From contig NZ_MINI01000038.1 in the NCBI RefSeq assembly GCF_002906855.1, forward strand, positions 1,860,001-1,924,000: 64,000 bases of DNA, given 5' to 3'. Position numbers and translations under genes: made by a program. The notes beneath the pieces are model-generated. The model worked only from the letters and a program-made list of their open reading frames with translations, searched no databases and was not told the DNA's origin. Numbering within the stretch: position 1 is the stretch's first letter; every line of letters begins with the position of its first letter. This DNA comes from Pseudomonas putida (GTDB lineage Bacteria > Pseudomonadota > Gammaproteobacteria > Pseudomonadales > Pseudomonadaceae). Positions 8,472 through 18,245 of this stretch are shown piece after piece.

Positions 8472-9236
8472 ATGACCAGCACCTCCCACACCGATGTGGT
8501 CCAACGCCAGTTCGGCGAACAGGCCAGCGCCTACCTCAGTAGCGCCGTGCACGCCCAGGGCAGCGAATTCGCCCTGCTGCAGGCAGCACTGGCGGGGCAG
8601 GGCAATGCCCGCGTGCTGGACCTGGGGTGCGGTGCCGGCCATGTCAGTTTTCACGTCGCGCCCCTGGTTGCCGAAGTGGTCGCCTACGACCTCTCGCAAT
8701 CGATGCTCGACGTGGTCGCCAGCGCCGCCAGCGAGCGCGGCCTGGGCAATATCACTACCGAGCGCGGTGCCGCCGAACGCCTGCCGTTCGGCGACGCTTC
8801 GTTCGATTTCGTCTTCAGCCGCTATTCGGCGCACCACTGGAGCGACCTCGGCCTGGCCCTGCGCGAAGTTCGCCGGGTGCTCAAGCCGGGTGGCGTGGCA
8901 GCGTTCATCGACGTGATGTCGCCGGGCAGCCCGTTGCTAGACACCTACCTGCAAACTGTGGAAGTGCTGCGTGACACCAGTCACGTGCGCGACTACTCCG
9001 CTGCCGAATGGCAGCGCCAGGTCAGCGAAGCTGGCCTGCATGTGCGCAGCCACACGCGCCAACCGTTGCGCCTGGAGTTTGCCAGCTGGGTGGAGCGCAT
9101 GCGCACCCCGGAGTCGATGCGCGTTGCCATCCTCCAATTGCAGCAAGCCATGGGCGAAGAAGTACGGCAGTATTACCAGATCGAGGCCGATGGCTCGTTC
9201 AGCACTGATGTACTGGTGTTGTGGGCCGAGCGATAA
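8472..9236 (+). CDS. SAM-dependent methyltransferase (UbiE-like, class I)
   Basis: 254 aa. The SAM-binding motif I is VLDLGCGAGHVSFHV (about residues 45-60), followed by an acidic residue in VAYDLSQSML and the post-motif FDFVFSRYSAHHW. The closest recognisable type is the Methyltransf_11 group. Its place between leuD and leuB is as I recall it for Pseudomonas leucine loci, but no role in leucine synthesis follows from the sequence; the substrate is unknown. The C-terminal half (QQAMGEEVRQYYQIEADGSF) is typical of small-molecule methyltransferases. Confidence 0.85.
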   Translation: MTSTSHTDVVQRQFGEQASAYLSSAVHAQGSEFALLQAALAGQGNARVLDLGCGAGHVSFHVAPLVAEVVAYDLSQSMLDVVASAASERGLGNITTERGAAERLPFGDASFDFVFSRYSAHHWSDLGLALREVRRVLKPGGVAAFIDVMSPGSPLLDTYLQTVEVLRDTSHVRDYSAAEWQRQVSEAGLHVRSHTRQPLRLEFASWVERMRTPESMRVAILQLQQAMGEEVRQYYQIEADGSFSTDVLVLWAER

Positions 9237-9290
9237 GCACTTTTCGGTGGGGCCCGCTTGGCCGCACCGCGTGAATGGATAGAGGAAAGC

Positions 9291-10373
<1,083 letters not shown>

Positions 10374-10379
10374 TCTCTC

Positions 10380-10418
10380 TGGCCCGCCACCAAAAACTCA
10401 AGGTGGCGGCCCACTTTT
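10380..10418 (+). terminator. Hairpin between leuB and asd
   Basis: CCGCCACC and GGTGGCGG pair perfectly across an AAAAACTCAA loop, followed by a short CACTTTTAG tract. It is a moderate intrinsic terminator or a processing hairpin; asd begins 19 bases later. Confidence 0.55.
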
Positions 10419-10436
10419 AGCAAAGGTGTAGTTGCG

Positions 10437-11549
10437 ATGAAACGTGTAGGTCTGATCGGTTGGCGCGGTATGGTCGGTTCCGTGCTCATGCAGCGGATGC
10501 TGGAGGAGCAGGATTTCGACCTTATCGAGCCGGTGTTCTTCACCACGTCCAACGTGGGTGGCCAAGGCCCGAACGTGGGCAAGGATATTGCTCCGCTCAA
10601 GGACGCTTATTCGATTGAAGAACTCAAGACCCTCGACGTGATCCTGACCTGCCAGGGCGGCGACTACACCAACGAGGTGTTCCCCAAGCTGCGTGAAGCA
10701 GGCTGGCAGGGTTACTGGATCGATGCCGCTTCGTCGCTGCGCATGCAGGACGACGCGGTCATCGTGCTCGACCCGGTCAACCGCAAGGTCATCGACCAGC
10801 AGCTCGACGCCGGTACCAAGAACTACATCGGCGGCAACTGCACCGTCAGCCTGATGCTGATGGGCCTGGGTGGCCTGTTCGAAGCCGGCCTGGTCGAGTG
10901 GATGAGTGCCATGACCTACCAGGCGGCCTCCGGTGCCGGCGCACAGAACATGCGCGAGCTGATCAAGCAGATGGGCGCTACCCATGCGGCCGTTGCCGAT
11001 GACCTGGCCAACCCGGCCAGCGCCATCCTCGACATCGACCGCAAGGTGGCTGAAGCCATGCGCAGCGAAGCGTTCCCGACCGAAAACTTCGGCGTGCCGC
11101 TGGCCGGCAGCTTGATCCCGTGGATCGACAAGGAACTGCCGAACGGGCAGAGCCGTGAAGAGTGGAAGGCCCAGGCCGAGACCAACAAAATCCTCGGCCG
11201 CTTCAAGAACCCGGTCCCGGTCGACGGTATCTGCGTGCGCATCGGCGCCATGCGCTGCCACAGCCAGGCACTGACCATCAAGCTGAACAAGGACGTGCCA
11301 TTGGCCGACATCGAAGGCATGATCAGCCAGCACAACCCATGGGTGAAACTGGTACCGAACCAGCGCGAGATCAGCATGCAAGAGCTGACCCCGACCAAGG
11401 TCACCGGTACCCTGAACATCCCGGTTGGCCGCCTGCGCAAGCTGAACATGGGCTCCCAGTACCTGGGCGCTTTCACCGTGGGTGACCAGCTGCTGTGGGG
11501 CGCTGCCGAACCGCTGCGCCGCATGCTGCGGATCCTGCTGGAGCGTTGA
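10437..11549 (+). CDS. asd: Aspartate-semialdehyde dehydrogenase
   Basis: A 370-aa NADPH-dependent enzyme that reduces beta-aspartyl phosphate to aspartate semialdehyde, the branch point to lysine, diaminopimelate, threonine and methionine. The catalytic cysteine is in GGNCTVSLMLMG (C135), followed by the signature YQAASGAGAQNMREL; the acid/base histidine is in MRCHSQALTI. The nucleotide loop is GLIGWRGMVGSVL. ATG follows CAAAGGTG. A clear intrinsic terminator follows the gene. Confidence 0.97.
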   Translation: MKRVGLIGWRGMVGSVLMQRMLEEQDFDLIEPVFFTTSNVGGQGPNVGKDIAPLKDAYSIEELKTLDVILTCQGGDYTNEVFPKLREAGWQGYWIDAASSLRMQDDAVIVLDPVNRKVIDQQLDAGTKNYIGGNCTVSLMLMGLGGLFEAGLVEWMSAMTYQAASGAGAQNMRELIKQMGATHAAVADDLANPASAILDIDRKVAEAMRSEAFPTENFGVPLAGSLIPWIDKELPNGQSREEWKAQAETNKILGRFKNPVPVDGICVRIGAMRCHSQALTIKLNKDVPLADIEGMISQHNPWVKLVPNQREISMQELTPTKVTGTLNIPVGRLRKLNMGSQYLGAFTVGDQLLWGAAEPLRRMLRILLER

Positions 11550-11566
11550 TCGCTTCTGCTGCACAG

Positions 11567-11599
11567 AAAACCCGCGCTGGTGACAGTGCGGGTTTTTTT
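11567..11599 (+). terminator. Intrinsic terminator of asd
   Basis: AACCCGC and GCGGGTT form a stem around CGCTGGTGACAGT, followed directly by a run of seven T. It lies 18 bases after the asd stop. Confidence 0.85.
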
Positions 11600-11690
11600 A
11601 TGCCTGTGCCGCGAAGAGGCCAGCAAAGACAAAACACTACAATCCAAGTAAAGTGCCGCCCCCCGCCGTTTCAGCAAAAGGATCTCTACC

Positions 11691-12695
11691 ATGACCACCC
11701 CCCTGGACATCGCCGTCGTCGGCGCCACTGGCAGCGTCGGTGAAACCCTCGTGCAGATCCTCGAAGAACTGGCCTTTCCGGTCGGCACCCTGCACCTGCT
11801 GGCCAGCATGGAGTCGGCGGGCAGCAGCGTGATGTTCGCCGGCAAGAAGCTCAAGGTGCGTGAGGTCGACAGCTTTGACTTCGCTCAGGTCAAGCTGGCC
11901 TTCTTCGCCGCCAGCCCGGCCGTCAGTCGTAGCTTTGCCAGCAAGGCCGAGCAGGCCGGCTGCACGGTCATCGACCTTTCCGGTGGCCTGGAGGATGCCC
12001 TGGCCGTGGTCCCGGAGGCTAATGGCGACAGCCTTGCCACATTGAACCTGCCAGCCCGCATTACCAGCCCTAGCTGCGCAGCCGTTGCCGTGGCGGTTGC
12101 CCTGGCACCGCTCAAAGGTCAGCTGGATATCGAACGGGTGCAGGTCATGGCTGCCCTGGCGGTGTCCGCGCAAGGTCGCGAAGCGGTCAGCGAACTGGCC
12201 CGGCAAACCGCCGAGCTGCTCAACGCCCGCCCGCTGGAGCCACGTTTCTTCGATCGGCAGATGGCCTTCAACCTGCTGGCCCAGGTCGGTGCGGTCGACG
12301 AGCACGGGCATACTGCCGTGGAGCGCCGCCTGGTTGGCGAACTGCGTGTGCTGCTGGGCCTGCCGGAACTGAAGATTTCCGTGAGCTGCATTCAAGTCCC
12401 GGTGTTTTTCGGCGATAGCTTCAGTGTGGCGGTGCAGAGTGGTCGCGCGGTCGATCTGGTGCAGGTCAACCAGGCATTGGAACAGGCCGAAAGTGTCGAA
12501 CTGGTGGAAAACGATGATTATCCGACTCCGGTCGGTGACGCAGTCGGCCAAGACGTGGTCTATGTTGGTCGTGTACGCCATGGAATTGACGAAAACCAGC
12601 AGCTCAATCTCTGGTTGACTACCGACAATGTGCGCAAGGGCGCTGCTTTGAACGCCGTGCAGGTGGCGCAATTGTTGATTAAACACATGGCGTAA
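11691..12695 (+). CDS. USG-1-like aspartate-semialdehyde dehydrogenase paralogue, probably not an active ASADH
   Basis: 334 aa with the ASADH fold: the nucleotide loop VVGATGSVGETLVQIL and the C-terminal dimerisation part. It is far from the asd next door in sequence. The active-site region reads SPSCAAVAVA, so a cysteine (C129) remains, but the segment that holds the catalytic histidine reads VFFGDSFSV, with aspartate (D242) where genuine enzymes have G-H-S. The second signature is also changed. This matches the USG-1 group found next to asd or truA in gammaproteobacteria, of unknown function. Lost dehydrogenase activity is inferred from the residues. Confidence 0.85.
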   Translation: MTTPLDIAVVGATGSVGETLVQILEELAFPVGTLHLLASMESAGSSVMFAGKKLKVREVDSFDFAQVKLAFFAASPAVSRSFASKAEQAGCTVIDLSGGLEDALAVVPEANGDSLATLNLPARITSPSCAAVAVAVALAPLKGQLDIERVQVMAALAVSAQGREAVSELARQTAELLNARPLEPRFFDRQMAFNLLAQVGAVDEHGHTAVERRLVGELRVLLGLPELKISVSCIQVPVFFGDSFSVAVQSGRAVDLVQVNQALEQAESVELVENDDYPTPVGDAVGQDVVYVGRVRHGIDENQQLNLWLTTDNVRKGAALNAVQVAQLLIKHMA

Positions 12696-12767
12696 AAGAT
12701 ACTGGCGAGCACTTTTGTCCCGCGCCGCACGCAGGTTTTTGGGACGATTCATACAAGGGAAGAGGTC

Positions 12768-15494
12768 ATGCTTCGAATTCGCAAACTGGTTCTGGCCATG
12801 GCGGCAGCGTCTGCGCTGACGTCGGGCATGGCGAATGCCCTGGGGTTGGGTGAACTGACGTTGAAGTCGGCACAGAACCAGCCTCTGGACGCCGAGATCG
12901 AACTGCTCGATGTGCGCGACCTCACCGCAGCCGAAGTGGCGCCGAGCCTGGCGCCACCGGAAGAGTTCAGCAAGGCCGGGGTGGAGTTTCCGAGCTACCT
13001 CGAAGACCTGACCTTCACCCCGGTGATCAACCCCAACGGCAAGAGCGTGCTGCGGGTCACCTCCAGCCAGCCACTGCCAGGCACGGTGGTCAAGTTCCTG
13101 GTCCAGGTAATGTGGCCCCAGGGTCGCCTGCTGCGCGACTACAGCGTGCTGCTTGACCAGGCCAAGGCCCAGGGCCAGCAGCCCGCTGCGGCCAATGTCA
13201 ACCCGGCGACCAGCAGCGCAGGCAGCTACACCACCAAGCGCCGCGACACCCTGTGGCAAATCGCCGCCCGCAATACCCAGGGCGGTGGCTCGGTACAGCA
13301 GACCATGATCGCCATCCAGGCGCTCAATCCGGATGCCTTCATCGGCAACAACATCAACCAGCTGAAGGTTGGCCAGGTCCTGCGCCTGCCCGACCCGCAG
13401 CAGGCCCAGAGCATTCCCCAGCGCGAAGCCAATCGCGAAGTGGCCGAGCAGTACGCGGCCTGGCGTGAAGGTCGGCGCCTGGGGCCGCGTGCGCGGCAGC
13501 TGGATGCCACCCGCCGCGGTGCCGCCGACGCCGCGCCCGAGCGTATCGCCCAGGGCGACAACTTGCGCCTGGTCAGCCCTGGCAAGCAGACTGGCGGCAA
13601 CAGCGCCAAGGCCATCAGCGACAAGTTGGCGGTGGCCCAGGAAAGCCTGGATACCAGCCGTCGTGACAACGACGAACTGAAGAGTCGGGTGAGCGACCTG
13701 CAGAGTCAGATGGACAAGCTGCAGAAGCTGATCCAGCTGAAGAATGACCAGTTGGCGCGACTGGAAGCCCAGGGCGCGGCACCTGAAGCACCGCCTGCGG
13801 GCGCCTTGCCGGGCGAGCCGGCCCCTGCTCAGCCCGCTGCGGCAGAGGCGGCCCCGGCCGAGCCTGTGGTCGCACCGGCACCGGCCGCTGTCGATACGGC
13901 CCCGGCTGCAGCCCCCGCCGATGGGGCTGAACCTGCGCAGCCAGGCGCAATCGACAAGATGCTGGCCAATCCTATGGTGCTCGGCCTGATCGCCGGCTCC
14001 GCGTTCCTGGTGCTGTTGCTCCTGCTGTTGCTGTTGGCACGCAAGCGCAAGGCCCAGCAGGAAGCGGAAAAACACCTGCGCATGGCCCGTGCGCTGGCCG
14101 AGGAGGGCGAGCGCAGCCCTGATCTCGACCTGCCACCTAGCAGCTTCGACGAGCTGGAAGTGTCCGCGCCGAGCGTCACCCTGTCGCCTGCCGTGGTGGC
14201 GGCTTCTGCTGCCGCTGCTGTGGCTGCGGAAAAACCGGCTGCTGCTGCGCCTGTTGCCCCGGTTGCCTCGCCCGAGCCGGCACAGGACCCGAACGCAGAA
14301 CTGCTGGCTGAGGTGGATCTGAGCCTGTCACGTGGTCGCCTGAATCATGCGGCCGACCTGCTGGAAACGGCAGTGGCGGCGCAGCCGGAAAATGATGCCC
14401 TGCGCCTCAAGCTGATGGACGTCTATGCCCGCCAGGGCGACCACAGCGCCTTCGTCGAGCAGGAGCGCAAGCTGCCTGGTAGCGAAGCGAACACCGCGCA
14501 GGTCAACAGCCTCAAGGAGCGCTACCCGGCCATGCTGGGGCTCGCTGCTGCTGCCGCCGTCGGTGTGGGTGCTGCGGCACTGGCCGCCGAAATGGACGAG
14601 CAGTATGTGCAGGAGTTGCTTCAGGAAGAGCCGCAAGCAGAAGCAGAGCCTGAAGCGGCACCTGAGCCGCAGGCAGTCGTCGAGCAAGAGCCGGCACCTG
14701 AACCAGCATCTGAACCTGAGCTCGAAGCAGCCGCCGAGGCGTTCACCGAGACCTCGGTGCTCGATGATAACGACCTGGATAGCGCCTTCGACCTGAGCCT
14801 GGGTGATGATCTGCCAGTTGATGATCAGCTCGAGCCGCCGATGCTGGATGAGGCGCCACTGGCCGAAGCGCAGATGGAAGCCGAGCCGCCAGCCGTTGCG
14901 CCGGAAACCGATGCCGATGACGATTTCGAAGCCTTGCTGGCCCAGGCTCAGGCCGAGCCGCAGAGCGTCGACGACCTGGCTGATTTCGACCTGGCCGATT
15001 TCGATCTGGACAGTGGCGAAACGGCTGCTCCGGCTACCCCGGTTGCGGCGGAAGAAGAGCCGGTGGACGTTGCCGCCGAGCTGGCAGCCTTCGACGCCAT
15101 CCCGGAATTCGACCCGATTTCCGAGCTGGAACTGCCGGACGACTTCGACCTGTCGCTGTCGCTGGATGACGACTCGCCGGCAGCCAAGAGCTTTGCCTCG
15201 GAGCTGAGCGACGTCAACGCCGAGCTCGACAAGCTGTCGCAGAGCCTGGAGTCGCCATCGCTGGAGCCGCACTTCACTGCCGAAGACGCCGCAGCCGAGC
15301 CCGAGCCACTGGACGACCTCGACTTCGACTTCTTCTCCGGTGCCGACGAAGTAGCGACCAAGCTCGACCTGGCACGCGCCTACATCGATATGGGCGACCA
15401 CCAGGGTGCCCGCGACATCCTCGACGAAGTGGTCAAGGATGGTGATGACGGCCAGCGTCAGGAAGCCGAAGAGATGCTCTCGCGCCTGGTCTGA
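12768..15494 (+). CDS. fimV: FimV-type inner-membrane pole/motility assembly protein
   Basis: 908 aa. A signal peptide (residues 1-24, cut after SGMANA) leads into the FimV N-terminal domain (LGLGELTLKSAQNQPLDAEIEL). A LysM peptidoglycan-binding domain covers about residues 145-205 (YTTKRRDTLWQIAARN to GQVLRLP), then a short coiled coil (about 275-335). After a proline/alanine-rich linker there is one transmembrane helix at about 400-422. The long acidic cytoplasmic part carries TPR-like units and ends in the conserved FimV C-terminal domain (ATKLDLARAYIDMGDHQGAR). FimV organises type IV pilus, polar and cAMP-linked functions in Pseudomonas. GGGAAGAGG precedes the ATG. Confidence 0.94.
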   Translation: MLRIRKLVLAMAAASALTSGMANALGLGELTLKSAQNQPLDAEIELLDVRDLTAAEVAPSLAPPEEFSKAGVEFPSYLEDLTFTPVINPNGKSVLRVTSSQPLPGTVVKFLVQVMWPQGRLLRDYSVLLDQAKAQGQQPAAANVNPATSSAGSYTTKRRDTLWQIAARNTQGGGSVQQTMIAIQALNPDAFIGNNINQLKVGQVLRLPDPQQAQSIPQREANREVAEQYAAWREGRRLGPRARQLDATRRGAADAAPERIAQGDNLRLVSPGKQTGGNSAKAISDKLAVAQESLDTSRRDNDELKSRVSDLQSQMDKLQKLIQLKNDQLARLEAQGAAPEAPPAGALPGEPAPAQPAAAEAAPAEPVVAPAPAAVDTAPAAAPADGAEPAQPGAIDKMLANPMVLGLIAGSAFLVLLLLLLLLARKRKAQQEAEKHLRMARALAEEGERSPDLDLPPSSFDELEVSAPSVTLSPAVVAASAAAAVAAEKPAAAAPVAPVASPEPAQDPNAELLAEVDLSLSRGRLNHAADLLETAVAAQPENDALRLKLMDVYARQGDHSAFVEQERKLPGSEANTAQVNSLKERYPAMLGLAAAAAVGVGAAALAAEMDEQYVQELLQEEPQAEAEPEAAPEPQAVVEQEPAPEPASEPELEAAAEAFTETSVLDDNDLDSAFDLSLGDDLPVDDQLEPPMLDEAPLAEAQMEAEPPAVAPETDADDDFEALLAQAQAEPQSVDDLADFDLADFDLDSGETAAPATPVAAEEEPVDVAAELAAFDAIPEFDPISELELPDDFDLSLSLDDDSPAAKSFASELSDVNAELDKLSQSLESPSLEPHFTAEDAAAEPEPLDDLDFDFFSGADEVATKLDLARAYIDMGDHQGARDILDEVVKDGDDGQRQEAEEMLSRLV

Positions 15495-15520
15495 TTCCGC
15501 TTCAGGCAGTAACAACCACG

Positions 15521-15544
15521 ACGGCAGCCCTACACGGCTGCCGT
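15521..15544 (+). terminator. Hairpin downstream of fimV
   Basis: ACGGCAGCC and GGCTGCCGT pair perfectly around CTACAC. The following TGTCGTT is only weakly T-rich, and a TATAAT at 15551-15556 follows at once, so this could end fimV transcription while a new start for truA lies just beyond. Confidence 0.6.
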
Positions 15545-15550
15545 TGTCGT

Positions 15551-15556
15551 TATAAT
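15551..15556 (+). promoter_or_regulatory. Candidate -10 element for truA
   Basis: A perfect TATAAT lies 37 bases upstream of the truA start and directly after the fimV hairpin. No good -35 is seen at 16-18 bases, since that region is the hairpin, so the assignment is weak. Confidence 0.35.
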
Positions 15557-15592
15557 CCCCGCCATTCCGTATCACCCACAGGTTTCACGCTC

Positions 15593-16447
15593 TTGGACAT
15601 CATCGACACCGCCGCCACCGAATCGGCCGCCGAAGGCTTCACCCGCATTGCCCTGGGTGTGGAATACAAGGGCTCGCGCTACCGCGGCTGGCAGCGCCAG
15701 GCCAGCGGTGTGCCCAGCGTCCAGCAGGCCCTCGAGCAGGCGCTTTCGAAGGTGGCCGACGAGCCGATCAGCGTCATCTGCGCCGGGCGCACCGATGCCG
15801 GCGTGCACGGCTGTGGGCAGATCGTGCATTTCGACACCCGCGCCGTGCGTGACGAGCGTGCCTGGACCCTGGGCACCAATTTCAACCTGCCCCACGACAT
15901 CAGTGTGGTCTGGTCGCGGCCGATGCCGGCGGACTTCCATGCGCGCTTCAAGGCCTGTGCCCGGCGCTACCGCTACGTGATCTACAACGACCCGATCCGC
16001 CCCGCGCACCTGGCCGAGGAAGTGACCTGGAACCACCGCCCGCTGGACGTCGAGCGCATGGCCCAGGCTGCCCAGTACCTGCTCGGTACCCATGACTTCA
16101 GCGCCTTCCGTGCCAGCCAGTGCCAGGCCAAGTCGCCGATCAAGCACATCCATCACCTGCGCGTGACCCGCCATGGCCAGATGATCGTGCTGGACGTGCG
16201 CGCCACGGCCTTCCTGCACCACATGGTGCGCAACATTGCCGGCGTACTGATGACCATCGGTGCCGGTGAGCGCCCGGTCGAATGGGCGCGCGAGGTGCTG
16301 GAAGGGCGCAACCGCCGCGAGGGCGGGGTTACCGCGCACCCTTACGGCTTGTACCTGGTGCAAGTGGAGTACCCGGAAGAGTTCCAGTTGCCGCAGCGTT
16401 ACATTGGCCCACACTTTTTGACCGGTTACGAGGCGTTGGCCGACTGA
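15593..16447 (+). CDS. truA: tRNA pseudouridine(38-40) synthase TruA
   Basis: 284 aa. It isomerises uridines 38, 39 and 40 in the anticodon stem. The catalytic aspartate (D68) is in the motif AGRTDAGVHG. The N-terminal EYKGSRYRGWQRQ and the C-terminal FLHHMVRNIAGVL motifs are classical TruA. No in-frame ATG precedes the conserved region; the best start is TTG at 15593 (MDIIDTAATESAAEGF when initiated), so a rare start codon is proposed. It may have its own promoter downstream of the fimV terminator and is followed by trpF after 61 bases. Confidence 0.95.
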   Translation: MDIIDTAATESAAEGFTRIALGVEYKGSRYRGWQRQASGVPSVQQALEQALSKVADEPISVICAGRTDAGVHGCGQIVHFDTRAVRDERAWTLGTNFNLPHDISVVWSRPMPADFHARFKACARRYRYVIYNDPIRPAHLAEEVTWNHRPLDVERMAQAAQYLLGTHDFSAFRASQCQAKSPIKHIHHLRVTRHGQMIVLDVRATAFLHHMVRNIAGVLMTIGAGERPVEWAREVLEGRNRREGGVTAHPYGLYLVQVEYPEEFQLPQRYIGPHFLTGYEALAD

Positions 16448-16508
16448 CGCGTCAAAAGTCATTTGCTAACATCGGGCCCTTCACAAGTTCACTCAGGGTT
16501 TGCAGTCC

Positions 16509-17129
16509 ATGAGCAACGTTCGCAGCAAGATCTGCGGGATCACCCGCATCGAGGACGCGCTGGCCGCCGCTGAGGCGGGGGCCGATGCCATCGGTTTCGT
16601 CTTCTATGCCAAAAGTCCGCGTGCCGTGGACGTTCGCCAGGCGCGGGCGATCATTGCCGAGTTGCCGCCGTTCGTGACCACGGTCGGGCTGTTCGTCAAC
16701 GCCTCGCGTTGCGAGCTGAACGAGATTCTCGAAGTGGTGCCGCTGGACCTGCTACAGTTCCACGGCGACGAAACCCCGGCCGATTGCGAAGGTTATCATC
16801 GGCCCTGGATCAAGGCCCTGCGCGTGCGCCCGGGCGATGACCTGGAAGCCGCCTGCCAGCACTATGCTGGCGCTCGCGGCATTCTTCTCGACACGTACGT
16901 TGCCGGTGTGCCTGGCGGTACCGGCGAGGCCTTCGACTGGTCGCTGGTGCCGGCGCGGCTGAGCAAGCCGATCATCCTCGCGGGCGGGTTGTCGGCCGAC
17001 AACGTTGGCCAGGCGATCTCCCAGGTGCGGCCGTATGCGGTGGATGTCAGTGGCGGTGTGGAGCAGGCCAAGGGCATCAAGGATGCGGCGAAGATCGAAG
17101 CCTTCATGCGCGCTGTGAAACAGGCGTGA
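16509..17129 (+). CDS. trpF: Phosphoribosylanthranilate isomerase
   Basis: A 206-aa TIM barrel for the third step from anthranilate in tryptophan synthesis. The N-terminal KICGITR with catalytic cysteine, DAIGFVFYAKSPR, and the phosphate-binding loop ILAGGLSADNV are all present, as is the catalytic aspartate in VDVSGGVE. ATG 16509 lies behind CAGGGT. As in other pseudomonads it is separate from the other trp genes and sits with truA and accD. Confidence 0.96.
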   Translation: MSNVRSKICGITRIEDALAAAEAGADAIGFVFYAKSPRAVDVRQARAIIAELPPFVTTVGLFVNASRCELNEILEVVPLDLLQFHGDETPADCEGYHRPWIKALRVRPGDDLEAACQHYAGARGILLDTYVAGVPGGTGEAFDWSLVPARLSKPIILAGGLSADNVGQAISQVRPYAVDVSGGVEQAKGIKDAAKIEAFMRAVKQA

Positions 17130-17351
17130 CGGCAGATGTGACGGCTGGCGGCGCGCCATCGTCCATAGGTTTCGCAGCCCTGCGGGGCGGCCAGCAGCAT
17201 GCTGCATGGCCACAACACAGATTGAAGACGGCGCGGTGCGCAGGCAGCCCCTGCGGCCGGGCCGTCATCGTTTCATAGAAGAATTTGAGCTCAAGGGCAG
17301 GGCATGGCCGGCCAGTCCGGTCCCCGTCCGCCAATACTGGAGAAAGAAAGC

Positions 17352-18245
17352 ATGAGCAACTGGTTAGTCGACAAACTGATCCCTTCGATCATGCGTTCCG
17401 AGGTGAAGAAGAGCTCGGTGCCGGAAGGCCTGTGGCACAAGTGCCCGGCCTGCGAGGCCGTGCTGTATCGTCCGGAGCTGGAAAAGACCCTGGATGTCTG
17501 CCCCAAGTGCAACCACCACATGCGCATCGGCGCACGTGCCCGCATCGACATCTTCCTTGACCCGGAAGGCCGCGCCGAACTGGGCGCCGAGCTGGAGCCA
17601 GTCGACCGCCTGAAGTTCCGTGACGGCAAGAAGTACAAGGACCGCCTGGCCGGTGCGCAAAAGCAGACCGGCGAAAAAGACGCCCTGATCTCCATGAGCG
17701 GTACCCTGATGGGCATGCCGATCGTGGTCAGCGCCTTCGAATTCTCGTTCATGGGTGGCTCCATGGGTGCCATCGTCGGTGAGCGTTTCGTGCGTGCCGC
17801 CAACTATGCCCTGGAAAACCGCTGCCCAATGGTCTGCTTCTCCGCCTCCGGCGGTGCGCGCATGCAGGAAGCGCTGATCTCGCTGATGCAGATGGCCAAG
17901 ACTTCGGCCGTGCTGGCACGCCTGCGCGAAGAAGGCATCCCGTTCATCTCGGTACTGACCGACCCGGTCTACGGCGGTGTTTCCGCCAGCCTGGCGATGC
18001 TCGGCGACGTCATCGTCGGTGAGCCGAAGGCCCTGATCGGCTTCGCCGGCCCACGCGTGATCGAGCAGACCGTGCGCGAAAAACTGCCGGAAGGCTTCCA
18101 GCGCAGCGAGTTCCTGCTGGAGCACGGCGCCATCGACCTGATCATCTCCCGTGGCGACCTGCGTCCGCGTCTGGCTCGCCTGCTGGCGCAGATGACCGGC
18201 CAGGAAACGCCGGAGCAGGCCCGCGAGGTCGCTGCGGTCGCGTGA
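17352..18245 (+). CDS. accD: Acetyl-CoA carboxylase carboxyltransferase subunit beta
   Basis: A 297-aa crotonase-fold subunit which with AccA transfers CO2 from carboxybiotin to acetyl-CoA, the first committed step of fatty-acid synthesis. The N-terminal zinc ribbon CPAC...CPKCNHHMRIG is intact, and the carboxyltransferase core shows SASGGARMQEALISLMQM and TDPVYGGVSASLAMLGD. ATG 17352 follows GGAGAAAGAAAG. Its stop overlaps the folC start (TGATG), the conserved accD-folC arrangement. The 222 bases after trpF contain no gene or clear signal. Confidence 0.97.
   Translation: MSNWLVDKLIPSIMRSEVKKSSVPEGLWHKCPACEAVLYRPELEKTLDVCPKCNHHMRIGARARIDIFLDPEGRAELGAELEPVDRLKFRDGKKYKDRLAGAQKQTGEKDALISMSGTLMGMPIVVSAFEFSFMGGSMGAIVGERFVRAANYALENRCPMVCFSASGGARMQEALISLMQMAKTSAVLARLREEGIPFISVLTDPVYGGVSASLAMLGDVIVGEPKALIGFAGPRVIEQTVREKLPEGFQRSEFLLEHGAIDLIISRGDLRPRLARLLAQMTGQETPEQAREVAAVA

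Noticed and set aside
17130..17351. Extra small gene or promoter between trpF and accD
   Set aside because: No frame with a plausible ribosome site and no convincing -35/-10 pair were seen.
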